Source of the DNA: Croceicoccus marinus
Lineage (GTDB): Bacteria > Pseudomonadota > Alphaproteobacteria > Sphingomonadales > Sphingomonadaceae
DNA: 64,000 nt
Assembly: GCF_001661675.2 (NCBI RefSeq)
Contig: NZ_CP019604.1
Location: 282,205-346,204, forward strand
Direction: 5' to 3'
The translations under genes were made by a program, and so were the position numbers. Under the pieces are notes generated by a model. That model worked only from the letters and a program-made list of their open reading frames with translations, was not told where the DNA came from and did no database searches. Below, piece after piece: positions 1 through 8,401 of the stretch. Position 1 is the first letter of the stretch. Each line of letters opens with the position of its first letter.

Positions 1-2
1 TT

Positions 3-548
3 GCGATAGGGTTTTTCATCACCGGGGTAATCGGCGATTCCAACGCGCTGATTGCCAATGGGCTCGACAATTCGTCGGACGCGATTGTCTATGCATTGAG
101 CCTGCTTGCGCTCACCCGCTCCCGGGTCTGGAAGCGCGGAGCCGCGCGTTTTTCCGGGGTCATGCTGCTTGTGTTCGCAGGCGGTGTGATTCTCGATGCC
201 ATCCGGCGCTTCATGGAGGGTTCGGATCCGATCGGCGGCGTCATGATGGTGATGGCGCTGGTTGCCGGTGCGGTGAACCTCTGGTGCCTTTACCTGCTGA
301 AACGTTTGCAGAATAAGGATGTCAATTTACGTGCAGCCACCACGTTCAGTTTGAATGATTTCGTTTCGAACGGCGGGATTATCATAGCGGGTATCGTAGT
401 GTTTTTCACCGGATCGAATTGGCCCGATCTCGTCGTCGGGATCGGTGTGGCCTGCATAGCGATCTACGGCGGCATCGAGATCCTGCGCGATGCGCATATG
501 GACATCCATGAGGAAGAGGGCACAGAGCACGAGGGCTGGCGCAAGTGA
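3..548 (+). CDS. CDF-family cation transporter, 5' end outside window
   Basis: The frame is open from base 3 with no start in view, so this is the C-terminal part (about 181 residues) of a cation diffusion facilitator-like membrane protein that would export divalent metal across the inner membrane. Visible features are the segment NGLDNSSDAIVYALSLLAL, which resembles the CDF metal-site helix, several hydrophobic helices, and NWPDLVVGIGV near the end, where the short CDF-like protein at 12493-13110 has the closely similar AWPDLVVAAIM. The tail is short and His/Glu-rich (HMDIHEEEGTEHEG) in place of the usual CDF cytoplasmic domain. The stop overlaps the GTG of the next gene (GTGA), which implies translational coupling. 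Substrate is not determined; Zn, Co or Cd is likely from context. Confidence 0.8.
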   Translation, partial: AIGFFITGVIGDSNALIANGLDNSSDAIVYALSLLALTRSRVWKRGAARFSGVMLLVFAGGVILDAIRRFMEGSDPIGGVMMVMALVAGAVNLWCLYLLKRLQNKDVNLRAATTFSLNDFVSNGGIIIAGIVVFFTGSNWPDLVVGIGVACIAIYGGIEILRDAHMDIHEEEGTEHEGWRK

Positions 549-1567
549 TCGCGGTCTGGGCAGCGGTTCTCCTCGCCGCCGTCTGGGCCGCTCATTGGGG
601 CGCGGAACGCCTGTCCGCACCGCTCAAGAAATTACGCAAGCAATGGGGGTTCTCCGTCGCGGCGGGGGGCTCCTTTTTAGGTCTAGCCGCCGCTTCGCCA
701 GAGATGGGCATCAATGTGACGAGCGCTGCTCGTGATGTGTCCGATATCGGCCTTGGCGCCATGCTGGGTTCGACCGTTCTGGTGATTCCGGTGATCGTGA
801 CGACCGCTTATCTGGCGACCCGTAAAGGGGCCCTTGAAGGTGCTGACAAGGAGCACAAGAAGCATCGTCGTGATCATTACGTCGCGGTCGATAAGGGGGC
901 TCTTACCGTCCAGGCGCTGCCTTACCTGGCGATCCTCGCGGTCTTCGCTCTACTGACGCTTCCCGCCCCTTGGCGCGGGTTGCAGCCGATCGATGGATGG
1001 CTGCTGCTGATCGCGTATCTCGCCTATCTCCTTCAGGCTCTCGTTCGGGGCCGAGAGAAGGGAGAGGAGGTAGAGTGGAGTCTAAAGGAGAAATGGATGG
1101 CCATAGCGGGCGTCGGCGCCCTGGCGGTCGGGGCCTACTTCACCGTATTCTCGACCGAAAGGATCGTGAGCGCACTCGGCATCCCGAATATCGTCGGCGG
1201 TCTTTTCATCACTGCCGCCGTCGCATCGCTGCCCGAGGTGTTCACGACCTGGAGCGTCGCGCGCTCCGGTCAGGTGACCTCCGCCAGCACAAGCGTGATC
1301 GGCGACCATGTCGTGACCATGACGCTCGCCTTCATCCCGCTCACCATCATCGGAACGCCGATCGAGAATTTTCAACTCTTCTGGGTCAGTCTCGCGTTCG
1401 TCGTGCTGATGGCCGCGCTATACGCTCTCTTTCTTTCGTTGGGAGACGAAGAGAAAAGAGGCTTTGGTCGATGGCACATCTTCGCGTTCTGGGCAGCCAA
1501 TGCGGCTTTTATTGCCGTAATATTCCTGTGGGTGAAGCCTTTGCAAGTCTCCGGAGGAGCCGGATGA
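545..1567 (+). CDS. CaCA-superfamily cation antiporter (sodium/calcium exchanger-like)
   Basis: A 340-residue polytopic protein with the two inverted alpha-repeat regions of Ca2+/cation antiporters. Repeat one is near residues 37-80 (FLGLAAASPEMGINVTSAA, then GLGAMLGSTV) and repeat two near residues 222-265 (ITAAVASLPEVFTTWSVA). Both contain the acidic residue after Ser-Pro or Leu-Pro that coordinates the cation in this family. A basic loop (KEHKKHRRDH) follows the third helix. It would exchange a cation against Na+ or H+ at the inner membrane. The GTG start at 545 overlaps the stop of the CDF gene, and its own stop overlaps the ATG of the next small ORF. A CaCA protein within a CDF operon suggests metal or calcium export. 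Substrate cannot be read from sequence. Confidence 0.82.
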   Translation: MIAVWAAVLLAAVWAAHWGAERLSAPLKKLRKQWGFSVAAGGSFLGLAAASPEMGINVTSAARDVSDIGLGAMLGSTVLVIPVIVTTAYLATRKGALEGADKEHKKHRRDHYVAVDKGALTVQALPYLAILAVFALLTLPAPWRGLQPIDGWLLLIAYLAYLLQALVRGREKGEEVEWSLKEKWMAIAGVGALAVGAYFTVFSTERIVSALGIPNIVGGLFITAAVASLPEVFTTWSVARSGQVTSASTSVIGDHVVTMTLAFIPLTIIGTPIENFQLFWVSLAFVVLMAALYALFLSLGDEEKRGFGRWHIFAFWAANAAFIAVIFLWVKPLQVSGGAG

Positions 1568-1743
1568 GCAATGACAACCGAGATCAGGGTGAACGGAGCG
1601 GCCATAGCCACCGCGAAGAGGATCATGACGATCAGCCCTTGCTTATGAGGACATCTCCCCGAAAAGATTTTGATGGAGATTTGCCTGTCGCGCGGAAGAA
1701 AGTCGCAGACGAACTTCCGGCGGTACGGGGTTTGAAAAGCTAA
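1564..1743 (+). CDS. Small His/Asp-rich hydrophilic protein, 59 aa
   Basis: This short ORF starts with ATG at 1564, overlapping the TGA of the antiporter gene (ATGA), and ends with TAA at 1741-1743 whose last base is the A of the next ATG. That tight fit on both sides is the main reason to call it real. The product is hydrophilic, without membrane segment or signal peptide, and contains HSHREEDHDD near residues 19-28, a plausible metal-binding patch. The rest is basic and unremarkable. I recognise no family. It may buffer metal for, or modulate, the neighbouring transporters; that is inference from context only. Confidence 0.55.
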   Translation: MSNDNRDQGERSGHSHREEDHDDQPLLMRTSPRKDFDGDLPVARKKVADELPAVRGLKS

Positions 1744-2630
1744 TGAGCCTTTTCGACACTATCTTTGAGACACAAAGCCGATCGCATGTTTTGCTTCTTG
1801 CGATATTCGCAAGCACCGGCTTGGTCGTAGGGACGTTGTGGGTCGAACGTGTGGGGGCGGGATTGCGCCGGTCCGATCTGTTGTATCCTGCTGCTGCGGG
1901 CGTTCTGTTTGCGACCGCTGCGCTAGCGGTTACGCCGTTCGTCCAATCGGCAGTCGACAGCTGGGCCATCCCTGTGCTCTTTTTGCTCGGTGGAGGAGCC
2001 TATGTTCTTCTGTGCAAGGCAGCCGGCTATCTCAGAGGCCGTTTCGCGGACGGCAAAAGAAAGCAGCATGATCATGACGAGGATTTGTCCAATGTTGCTG
2101 TATCGTCGATCTTCTCCATCGTCGATCTGATCGGCTATGGTTTGACCCTCGGTATTGCAGCAGCCGCTTCCGTGACTTTGGCAATAGTCACCGCGGCAGG
2201 GTTGGCCATGGCGAATGTCTTGGTCAGTCGTCAGATTGGCTCCAGGTTCATAGCCGCTAGCTCAAGCCGAATGGACCGCATCGCGCTACAGGTCGGTCTC
2301 GCTCTGGCCTTCATCGGTTCTGCGCTGTTGGCATTCTGGATGGTACACAGTGTCGATAGTTTCGGGCTGCCTTGGCTCCTCACCGTCCTTGCAGGGTTGC
2401 TCCTGGCTGCGGCGGTAAGAGCTTTGCTTCTTCATCAAGCGGCACACACAGCGGGGCACTTCAAATCGCTTCTTGTTTTTCTCGTCGGGTTCGCCCTTCT
2501 CGCACTCATTTTCGCCGGGCTTGATGAATTATCAGACGCGGTGGATCTTCCGAATTCGGGTTTGGAGCATCCCGCAGAGCGACCGGCAGTCGCGTTTAGC
2601 ATTGAACCCTTCACAATGGGACGCGAGTAA
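1743..2630 (+). CDS. Polytopic membrane protein with His/Asp loop, family not recognised
   Basis: A 295-residue protein with about eight hydrophobic segments and a cytosolic-looking loop at residues 105-120 containing KRKQHDHDEDL. This loop is similar in composition to the His-rich loop of ZIP metal transporters. A clear ZIP signature (the HNxPEG motif) is not visible, so I do not assign it to ZIP. The ATG at 1743 overlaps the preceding stop and the last base overlaps the next start region, placing it inside a coupled metal-transport operon. An accessory subunit or divalent-metal transporter is the likely role, by context. Confidence 0.6.
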   Translation: MSLFDTIFETQSRSHVLLLAIFASTGLVVGTLWVERVGAGLRRSDLLYPAAAGVLFATAALAVTPFVQSAVDSWAIPVLFLLGGGAYVLLCKAAGYLRGRFADGKRKQHDHDEDLSNVAVSSIFSIVDLIGYGLTLGIAAAASVTLAIVTAAGLAMANVLVSRQIGSRFIAASSSRMDRIALQVGLALAFIGSALLAFWMVHSVDSFGLPWLLTVLAGLLLAAAVRALLLHQAAHTAGHFKSLLVFLVGFALLALIFAGLDELSDAVDLPNSGLEHPAERPAVAFSIEPFTMGRE

Positions 2631-3589
2631 TGGAGCAATCCCACGGTCACGCCGGACATAGTCACGGCGAAGAAAATCTCAGCGATCGCCAGCTGATCTT
2701 TGCAGTGGCGATCAACGTTTTGCTTACAGTTGCCCAAATCATTGGCGGGATCGTCTCAGGGTCGCTCGCGCTCATAGCCGACGCCTTGCACAATTTCAGC
2801 GATGCGGCTTCGCTTGGCCTGGCCTGGTTCGCGCGCAAAATCGGGCGGCGACCCGCCGACAAACTTATGACCTTCGGTTATGCGCAAGGCGAAGTCGTCG
2901 CCGCACTCATCAACCTCACGACGCTGCTTATCATCGGCTTCTACCTGTTGGTGGAGGCAATCAACCGGTTCGCCGATCCCCAACCGGTCGAGGGATGGAC
3001 CGTCATAGGCGTGGCGGGCATAGCGCTGGTCATCGATCTGGTGACTGCCTTCATCGTCTATCGCGGTTCGCATGACAGCATCAACATGAAGGCGGCCTTT
3101 CTGCACAACGTCTCCGATGCTCTCGCGTCGGTCGGTGTGATCGTTGCTGGCGCGCTGATCCTGCTATACGATCTCTACATCGCGGATCTGATCATCACCC
3201 TAATCATCGCCGGTTATGTCATCTGGCAGGGGGTGACCCTGATGCCGCGGACAGTCCGGCTCTTGATGGGCGCGGTTCCCGACGAGCTGGAGTTTGATCG
3301 GATCGTTTTGGCACTCGAAAAGTTGGATGGGATCGACGGAGTACATCATGTTCATGTTTGGTCGATCGGCGAGCATCACCGGGCGCTGGAAACGCATGTA
3401 ACCCCTGAAGGCGCTTCACTTGAGCAATTCGAGAAAGTGAAGGGCCGGGCTAGGTCGATGTTGAAAGAAGAATTTCAAATTGAGCATGCGACATTCGAAG
3501 CGTGCTTTGAAACGGACTGCGAAGCCGATCTCGTTCCCGCGCATCAAACCGCACATCCGCATGAAGTTGGCGGACCCCATCAGCCTTAG
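2630..3589 (+). CDS. czcD: CDF-family heavy-metal efflux protein, CzcD/ZitB type
   Basis: A full-length 319-residue cation diffusion facilitator. The N-terminus is His-rich (HGHAGHSHGE). Six transmembrane helices carry the two canonical HxxxD metal sites: ADALHNFSDA around residues 48-57 and AFLHNVSDALASV around residues 151-163. The cytoplasmic C-terminal domain has the conserved HVHVWSIGEHH stretch. It exchanges cytosolic Zn2+, Cd2+ or Co2+ for protons. It is the last gene of the coupled operon beginning before the window. The symbol follows family convention; the exact metal is not shown by the sequence. Confidence 0.88.
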   Translation: MEQSHGHAGHSHGEENLSDRQLIFAVAINVLLTVAQIIGGIVSGSLALIADALHNFSDAASLGLAWFARKIGRRPADKLMTFGYAQGEVVAALINLTTLLIIGFYLLVEAINRFADPQPVEGWTVIGVAGIALVIDLVTAFIVYRGSHDSINMKAAFLHNVSDALASVGVIVAGALILLYDLYIADLIITLIIAGYVIWQGVTLMPRTVRLLMGAVPDELEFDRIVLALEKLDGIDGVHHVHVWSIGEHHRALETHVTPEGASLEQFEKVKGRARSMLKEEFQIEHATFEACFETDCEADLVPAHQTAHPHEVGGPHQP

Positions 3590-4029
3590 ATTTGTGTGCG
3601 TATTCGATGACGTCTGCAGACCACGATAATTGCTGAAAAACCGGAAACCCGGGCCGTCAAAGCTCGGCCGCAAGGTTTGGGTGCGTACGAGTGTTCGTTG
3701 AACAACCCTAACTCAGGCTTGCGAGGATTGTCGGGCTTGCCATCGGCCTGGCCCTGCTCGTGCAAAAAGGACCGCGCTGCGCAAGGTGTTAAATGCGTTG
3801 CAGTTGCTCGGTTACAAAGGAAAACAGCCGACCGCAGGCTTACTCTTTGAAGCTCAGGTAAATCACCACATCCTTGCCTCATCGGTGTCGCAAATCCCCC
3901 GCGCTGCGCTGCACAGCTACGCGCACGAGCGCTACCGAGAAGTTTTCCCAAAGCGTGTTTTTGCTCTTGCGAGGCAATCGCAATAAGGTTAGGGCCCGGA
4001 TTTCCACACTCGGAGAACAGGAAGTTTTT
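3590..4029 (+). other. Leader region of the disrupted TonB receptor gene, no gene seen
   Basis: The 440 bases between the czcD stop and the TonB receptor ATG hold no ORF with family features. The region presumably contains the receptor promoter; a GGAG and an AGGAAG stretch lie just before the ATG at 4030. I did not find a convincing Fur or Zur operator by eye. Confidence 0.5.
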
Positions 4030-4040
4030 ATGTATCGTAC
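4030..4040 (+). pseudogene. 5' fragment of TonB-dependent receptor gene, cut by IS66
   Basis: ATG at 4030-4032, preceded by GGAG/AGGAAG, begins Met-Tyr-Arg and is then interrupted by the IS66 left end at 4041. Joining bases 4030-4040 to 9209 onward (one copy of the 8-bp duplication removed) restores an uninterrupted frame beginning MYRTTVSSLAIALSAPAVAQ, a typical secretion signal. See the 3' part at 9209-11450. Confidence 0.85.
4033..4040. repeat. IS66 target-site duplication, left copy
   Basis: TATCGTAC immediately before the left inverted repeat; the identical octamer stands at 9201-9208 immediately after the right one. Eight base pairs is the usual IS66 duplication length. Confidence 0.93.
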
Positions 4041-4062
4041 GTATCCATCCGGTGAAGGCCGC
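4041..4062. repeat. IS66 left terminal inverted repeat
   Basis: Begins GTATCCATCCGGTG; matches the reverse complement of 9179-9200 at 18 of 22 positions. Confidence 0.88.
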
Positions 4063-4092
4063 GGTGTGACGCCGGCCGAGGCGTAGCCGAAG

Positions 4093-4308
4093 TTACGCGG
4101 CGATTGCGTCGGGGAGCGGCGCCCAGTTCCATGGCAGAAGCTCGTCGAGCCTGGTGGCGGGGTGATCGGCAATGCGGGCGAGGACATCGGCGAGCCAGGC
4201 CTGCGGATCGACGTCATTGAGCTTGGCGGTCTGGATCAGCGTGTAGATGATGGCGGCGCGTTGCCCGCCGCGGTCGGACCCGCAGAACAGCCATGCCTTG
4301 CGGCCGAG
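4093..4308 (-). pseudogene. tnpC: IS66 transposase tnpC, 3' (C-terminal) fragment
   Basis: On the minus strand this encodes the well-known IS66 C-terminal element: LGRKAWLFCGSDRGG, then LIQTAKLNDVDPQAWL and the ending ELLPWNWAPL. It is the 3' piece of the tnpC that continues at 6893-8341. Joining 4308 directly to 6893 restores the canonical sequence RCIALGRKAWLF in frame, giving a 554-residue protein. The break is caused by the recombinase-bearing element between them. Confidence 0.92.
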
Positions 4309-4796
4309 CGGCATCGCCCGTTCATTCTGCCCATGTCGGCGAAGAGCGGGAAGTTCACTATCCTTGGCATCCCTATTTCGGGCGGAAAGTCAGCGTACGG
4401 CGGGTAGAGGAGCGAGCGACGGGGCGCTTTCTCAAGGTCGAAGGCCCATCTGGCATCGTCGTTTCGATGCCTGGTTGGATGGTTGATCCGGTCGCCTGCT
4501 CCAAGATGAGAATCGGCCCGCCCCAAGTTGATGTTGCAGCGCTTTCCGATTTGAAGAGGCTGGTCACCGCGGTCGCTGCTTCACCAAACTCCCAACGCGA
4601 TGATGGAGTCGCATTGGAGGAAGTCGATGAACAAGCACGACACGCCCGCACCGGCCTCGGGCAGACAGATGAGCCTGATCTTCGAGCCCCGGAGGGTGGA
4701 CGGGATGAGCGAGGCGGAACGGACGAAGGCCGTAATCACGCTTGCTCAAATCCTGATGCAAGCCGCTGGCCTCGTCGTCGAGGAGCTCGGCGATGA
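4293..4796 (+). CDS. DUF5372 (Y4bD/Y4pK-like) protein of the recombinase element
   Basis: The central part (VHYPWHPYFGRKVSVRR through PGWMVDPVACSKMRIGPP) matches what I know of DUF5372 proteins, which sit upstream of serine recombinases in small mobile elements; their function is unknown. The start is doubtful. The only ATG in frame (4293) lies in flanking IS66 DNA, antisense to tnpC, and I see no ATG, GTG or TTG in frame between the element edge (about 4311) and the conserved region. The true C-terminus may also be shorter than the open frame, since residues beyond about 110 look like an out-of-frame reading of the next gene. Confidence 0.55.
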   Translation: MPCGRAASPVHSAHVGEEREVHYPWHPYFGRKVSVRRVEERATGRFLKVEGPSGIVVSMPGWMVDPVACSKMRIGPPQVDVAALSDLKRLVTAVAASPNSQRDDGVALEEVDEQARHARTGLGQTDEPDLRAPEGGRDERGGTDEGRNHACSNPDASRWPRRRGARR

Positions 4797-4806
4797 CCGG
4801 CACTGA
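4627..4806 (+). CDS. Small protein of recombinase element, 59 aa
   Basis: ATG at 4627 is preceded at 7 nt spacing by GGAGG (4616-4620), a strong ribosome site. The product (MNKHDTPAPASGRQMSLIF at the start, then SEAERTKAVITLAQILMQAAG) is a short helical protein found, to my knowledge, between the DUF5372 gene and the recombinase gene in related elements. Its 3' end overlaps the recombinase start by 14 bases. Function unknown; it may regulate or assist the recombinase. Confidence 0.7.
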   Translation: MNKHDTPAPASGRQMSLIFEPRRVDGMSEAERTKAVITLAQILMQAAGLVVEELGDDRH

Positions 4807-6865
4807 TTTAATCCCGGCGCAACTGCTGAAGCGCAAGGCCGTCGTCTACGTGCGACAATCGACACAATCCCAGGTCATGACCAACCTGGAAAGCCAGCGG
4901 CGGCAATACGACCTCGTCGACAGCGCACGTCAGCACGGTTTCACCGATATCGAAGTCATCGACGATGATCTCGGACGATCCGCGAGCGGAACCGTTGCGC
5001 GGCCCGGCTTTGATCGCCTGGTCGCATCATTGTGCGCGGGCAAGGTGGGTGCCGTGCTGTGCCTCGATGCGTCAAGGCTCGCGCGAAATGGTCGCGACTG
5101 GCACCATCTGCTGGAACTGTGCGGGCTCGTTGAAGCCCGTGTCATCGATCATGATGGCGTGTACAATCCTTGCCAGCCCAACGACCGCCTACTCCTGGGA
5201 ATGAAGGGCAGCATCAGCGAGTTCGAGCTCGGCGTTCTCAGGACGCGAATGCTCGATGCCGCGAGGTCGAAGGCGCGCCGCGGCGAATTGCGGTTGTCTG
5301 TCCCGTTCGGCTACATCTGGCACCGCGAAGCGGGCCTGGGACTCGATCCCGACTTACGCCTTCAGGAGGTAATCCGGCTCATCTTTGCGCGCTTCCGAGA
5401 GCTGGGCAGTGCGCGTCAGGTGCTGTTGTCTATGAAGGCCGATGGAATCCACTTCCCGCGGCCTTCGGACGAAGGCCGCATGACCAGCTTCACATGGTTA
5501 CCTATCCGCTATCGCAACGTCATCGCCGTCCTCAAAAACCCCTTCTATGCAGGTGTTTACGTCTACGGGAAAAGCGAAAAGCGGACTACCATTGTCGATG
5601 GGCGAGCGCGGCGAAGCTACGGGCATGGCAAGCCGGTCGGAACCTGGGAGGTGTTCATCAAGGAGCACCACGAGGGCTACGTCAGCTGGGAAGAATACGA
5701 GCGCAACCAGAAGCAGCTGGCCCTCAACAACTATGGCCGCGCTGGCGGCGTAAAGTCAGGCCGAGGCGGCAAGGCACTGCTGTCAGGGATCATGACGTGC
5801 GGACGGTGCGGGCGGCGACTGAGCGTTGCTTACACCGGTAACCCGCAAAGTCGGCCAGTCTACCGCTGTGACAAGCCGAACCTGATGATGGGCTTACCTC
5901 GATGCATGACCTTTGGCGGTCTACGAGTGGATGCAGCAGTTGCGCGCGAACTGCTGCGCGCGGTAGAACCCTTGGCGATCGAAGCCGCGTTCGAGGCGGA
6001 GCGGATGAACCGGGAACGACAAGAAGAGCAGCGCCAGATCCTCGACCTGGAACTCCAGCAGGCGCGCTACGAGGCCAGCCTAGCCGAGCGCCGCTACGCA
6101 GCTTGTGATCCCGATAATCGCCTGATAGCGGCGCAGCTGGAGAAAAACTGGGAAATCGCGCTCCGTCGCGTGCGGGACTTGAAGGCTCGCCAGCCTGCGG
6201 AAGGGCCCTCGACCATCGAGGCCGATCCAAATGCCTTCGCCAATCTGGCGGAAAACCTGTCGGCGGCCTGGAACGCTCCGGATGTGACGATGCGCGCTCG
6301 CCAGCAAATGCTACGTACAATGATCGCCGACATCGTCGTCGATGTCGATGATGCCGTGCGTGACGTCGTGCTCACGATCCATTGGCGGGGCGGCCAGCAC
6401 TCGGAACTGCGGGTTCGCAAGCCGAAAGCCGGCGAGCACGGTTGTGCAACAGCGGAGGATGCGCTGGAGGTGATGCGCAGCATGGCGGGCCGTTGGTCCG
6501 ACGAGCATATCGCCGCGACGCTGAATCGGATGGGCTTGCCCACCGGCCAAGGCAAAACCTGGACGGCGCACCGGGTCTACTCTGTTCGGCGCGTGCGAGG
6601 GATCGATGCCTATCGGTCTGCGGTGAAAGACGGCGAATGGCTCACCATGACTGAGGCGGCCAAAGCGCTTGGCACCTCAAGCCATACGATAAGACTTCTC
6701 ATCAAAACCGGCGTGCTTCCGGCAGTGCAGGTCGTACCGCGCGCACCGCATCAAATCCGCTCCGCCGATTTGATGTCGGAAGCGGTAAAATCTGCGATGG
6801 CCCGAAAGGGTCGCCCGTGTCGCGTTGTTGACGCGGACATGCTTCCAATGTTTACAGATACTTGA
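4793..6865 (+). CDS. Large serine recombinase
   Basis: A 690-residue recombinase. The N-terminal resolvase/invertase domain has the catalytic serine in YVRQST at residue 23, followed by DDDLGRSASG and LCLDASRLARNGRDW. A recombinase domain spans residues 180-300 (FGYIWHREAG, VLKNPFYAGVYVYG). A zinc beta-ribbon is near residue 335 (CGRCGRRLSVAY, then YRCDKPN), followed by a charged coiled coil around residues 395-470. The C-terminus contains an excisionase-like helix-turn-helix (MTEAAKALGTSSHTIRLLI). It cuts and rejoins DNA through a phosphoserine intermediate and is the likely agent that placed this element in tnpC. The gene looks intact. Confidence 0.93.
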   Translation: MTGTDLIPAQLLKRKAVVYVRQSTQSQVMTNLESQRRQYDLVDSARQHGFTDIEVIDDDLGRSASGTVARPGFDRLVASLCAGKVGAVLCLDASRLARNGRDWHHLLELCGLVEARVIDHDGVYNPCQPNDRLLLGMKGSISEFELGVLRTRMLDAARSKARRGELRLSVPFGYIWHREAGLGLDPDLRLQEVIRLIFARFRELGSARQVLLSMKADGIHFPRPSDEGRMTSFTWLPIRYRNVIAVLKNPFYAGVYVYGKSEKRTTIVDGRARRSYGHGKPVGTWEVFIKEHHEGYVSWEEYERNQKQLALNNYGRAGGVKSGRGGKALLSGIMTCGRCGRRLSVAYTGNPQSRPVYRCDKPNLMMGLPRCMTFGGLRVDAAVARELLRAVEPLAIEAAFEAERMNRERQEEQRQILDLELQQARYEASLAERRYAACDPDNRLIAAQLEKNWEIALRRVRDLKARQPAEGPSTIEADPNAFANLAENLSAAWNAPDVTMRARQQMLRTMIADIVVDVDDAVRDVVLTIHWRGGQHSELRVRKPKAGEHGCATAEDALEVMRSMAGRWSDEHIAATLNRMGLPTGQGKTWTAHRVYSVRRVRGIDAYRSAVKDGEWLTMTEAAKALGTSSHTIRLLIKTGVLPAVQVVPRAPHQIRSADLMSEAVKSAMARKGRPCRVVDADMLPMFTDT

Positions 6866-6892
6866 ATACGGAGTGCATAATGAAACACGCTT

Positions 6893-8341
6893 CGCGATGC
6901 AGCGCAACGCGCGTTCGGCAGCATTGTTGGTGAGGCAGATCCTGCCGTCGTCAAGGAAGCGGGTGAACGCGTCCCAGCGCTTCAGCATGTAGAGGCAGGC
7001 CTTGGTCAGATCATGGCCGCGCGACAGCTTGGCCACCTGCGCGGTGAGCCAGGTGTGGAGCTCGGACATCAGCGGTGCGCTGAGTTCCTGGCGAACGGCA
7101 ATCCGCTCGGCCGGAGCCGTGCCATTGATGCCCCGCTCGATATCGAACAGGGCGTCGAGGCGCTGCACGGCTTCCAGCGCGATCGGATAGGTCATGCTGC
7201 TGCGCTGGCCACGGCTCTTCTTGCGGGCTGAGCTTACGACATCGGCCAGCTCGAAGAACTTGCGGCGCGCATGGGCAAAGCATCCAGCTTCCAGCACGGG
7301 ACCGGGATCACGGCCTTCGCGATAGAGCTCGTTGTAGCCGCCATAGGCATCGGCCTGCAGGATACCGGACCATGCCGCGAGATGGGTCTGCGGGTGCTCG
7401 CCGCGCCGATCGCGCGAGTAATGGAACAGGGCAGCTGGTGGATCAGATCCGGCGAACGGGCGATCATCGCGAACGTAAACCCATAATCGAGCCGTATCGG
7501 TCTTGCCCCTGGCCATGACCGGCACGGTGGTATCGTCACCATGGATGCGGTCCGAAGCAAGGACGTGCGCTTCAATCAGCTTGTAGAGCGGCATCAGCGC
7601 ATGGGCAGCCGCGCCGACCTGATCGGCGAGGGTCGAGACGCTGAGCGGCACGCCTTCGCGGGCAAAGCGCTCGGCCTGCCGGTTGAGCGGTTGGTGCTGC
7701 CCATACTTCTCGAACAATAGCATCGCCAGGAAGCTTGGTCCGGCCCATCCGCGCGGGACGACATGGAACGGCGCAGGGGCCTGCGCGATCTTCTCGCAGT
7801 CCCGGCACGAGAACTTCTCGCGCACCGTCTGGATCACCTTCCACGAGCGCGGGATCACCTCGAGCGTCTCGGTGACGTCTTCGCCGAGCTTGGAGAGCCG
7901 ATCCCCGCCGCAGGCCGGGCAGGAACATGGGGCGGGCACCACGACGCGCTCGCGCGGCAGATGATCGGGAAACGGCTTCCTTGCCGGGCGCTTGCGCTCG
8001 AGGGCGGTGACGGTGGTGGTCCTGGCTGCCGCTTCCTCGGCGATCAGATCGTCCTCAGCGGCATCAGCCTCGAGATCTTCGAGCTGCAGCTCCATCTGAT
8101 CCAGCAGGCGGCGGCTGCGCTCGGCGCTGGCGCCATACTGCTCGCGCCTGAGCTTGGCGATCTGCAGCTTGAGGTGGGCGATCACCGCTTCGATGGCGCT
8201 CTCGCGGGCATGGGCGTTGGCCAGTTCGGCTGCGACAGTGGCGGCGTGCTGCTCGGCCTCCTCGGCTCTGCGGGCCATCGTCGCCACCAGCGCCTTGAGC
8301 GCTTCGACATCGTCCGGAACGGGCGAGATGGCGGCTTCCAT
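6893..8341 (-). pseudogene. tnpC: IS66 transposase tnpC, 5' (N-terminal) part
   Basis: The minus-strand ORF encodes residues 1-483 of the IS66 DDE transposase: an N-terminal leucine-zipper-like coiled coil, a basic segment (RREQYGASAERS), a zinc finger (CSCPACGG, later CRDCEK), and the catalytic core with IHGDDTTVPV and ADAYGGYNELY. It ends in TNNAAERALRCIA where the nested element begins. ATG at 8341 (MEAAISPVPDD) is preferred over the longer frame. Beyond 6893 translation reads into foreign DNA. The C-terminal piece is at 4093-4308. Confidence 0.92.
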
Positions 8342-8401
8342 GACGCAGAGTGAATCACGTGGGATGCCCTGCTGCAAGAGCAAAATGCCACCTTCTGACG
8401 A

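Larger units (their letters stand above)
4309..6892 (+). mobile_element. Serine-recombinase element nested in IS66 tnpC
   Basis: This 2,584-bp insert carries three ORFs on the plus strand: a DUF5372-type protein, a 59-aa protein and a 690-aa large serine recombinase. The boundaries come from reconstructing tnpC. The dinucleotide CG occurs at both junctions (4309-4310 and 6893-6894), so the ends may equally be 4311-6894. No long inverted repeats or longer duplication are visible, as expected for serine-recombinase transposition through a short core. The same three-gene layout resembles the y4bA/y4bD-type elements known from rhizobia. Confidence 0.8.

Noticed and set aside
970..1743. Long plus-strand frame overlapping the CaCA antiporter gene.
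   Set aside because: It is a shadow of the antiporter; only its last 59 codons (1564-1743) fit the operon structure.
1743..2630. ZIP-family metal transporter.
   Set aside because: The His/Asp loop is suggestive, but the conserved ZIP helix IV/V motifs are not visible, so the family is left open.
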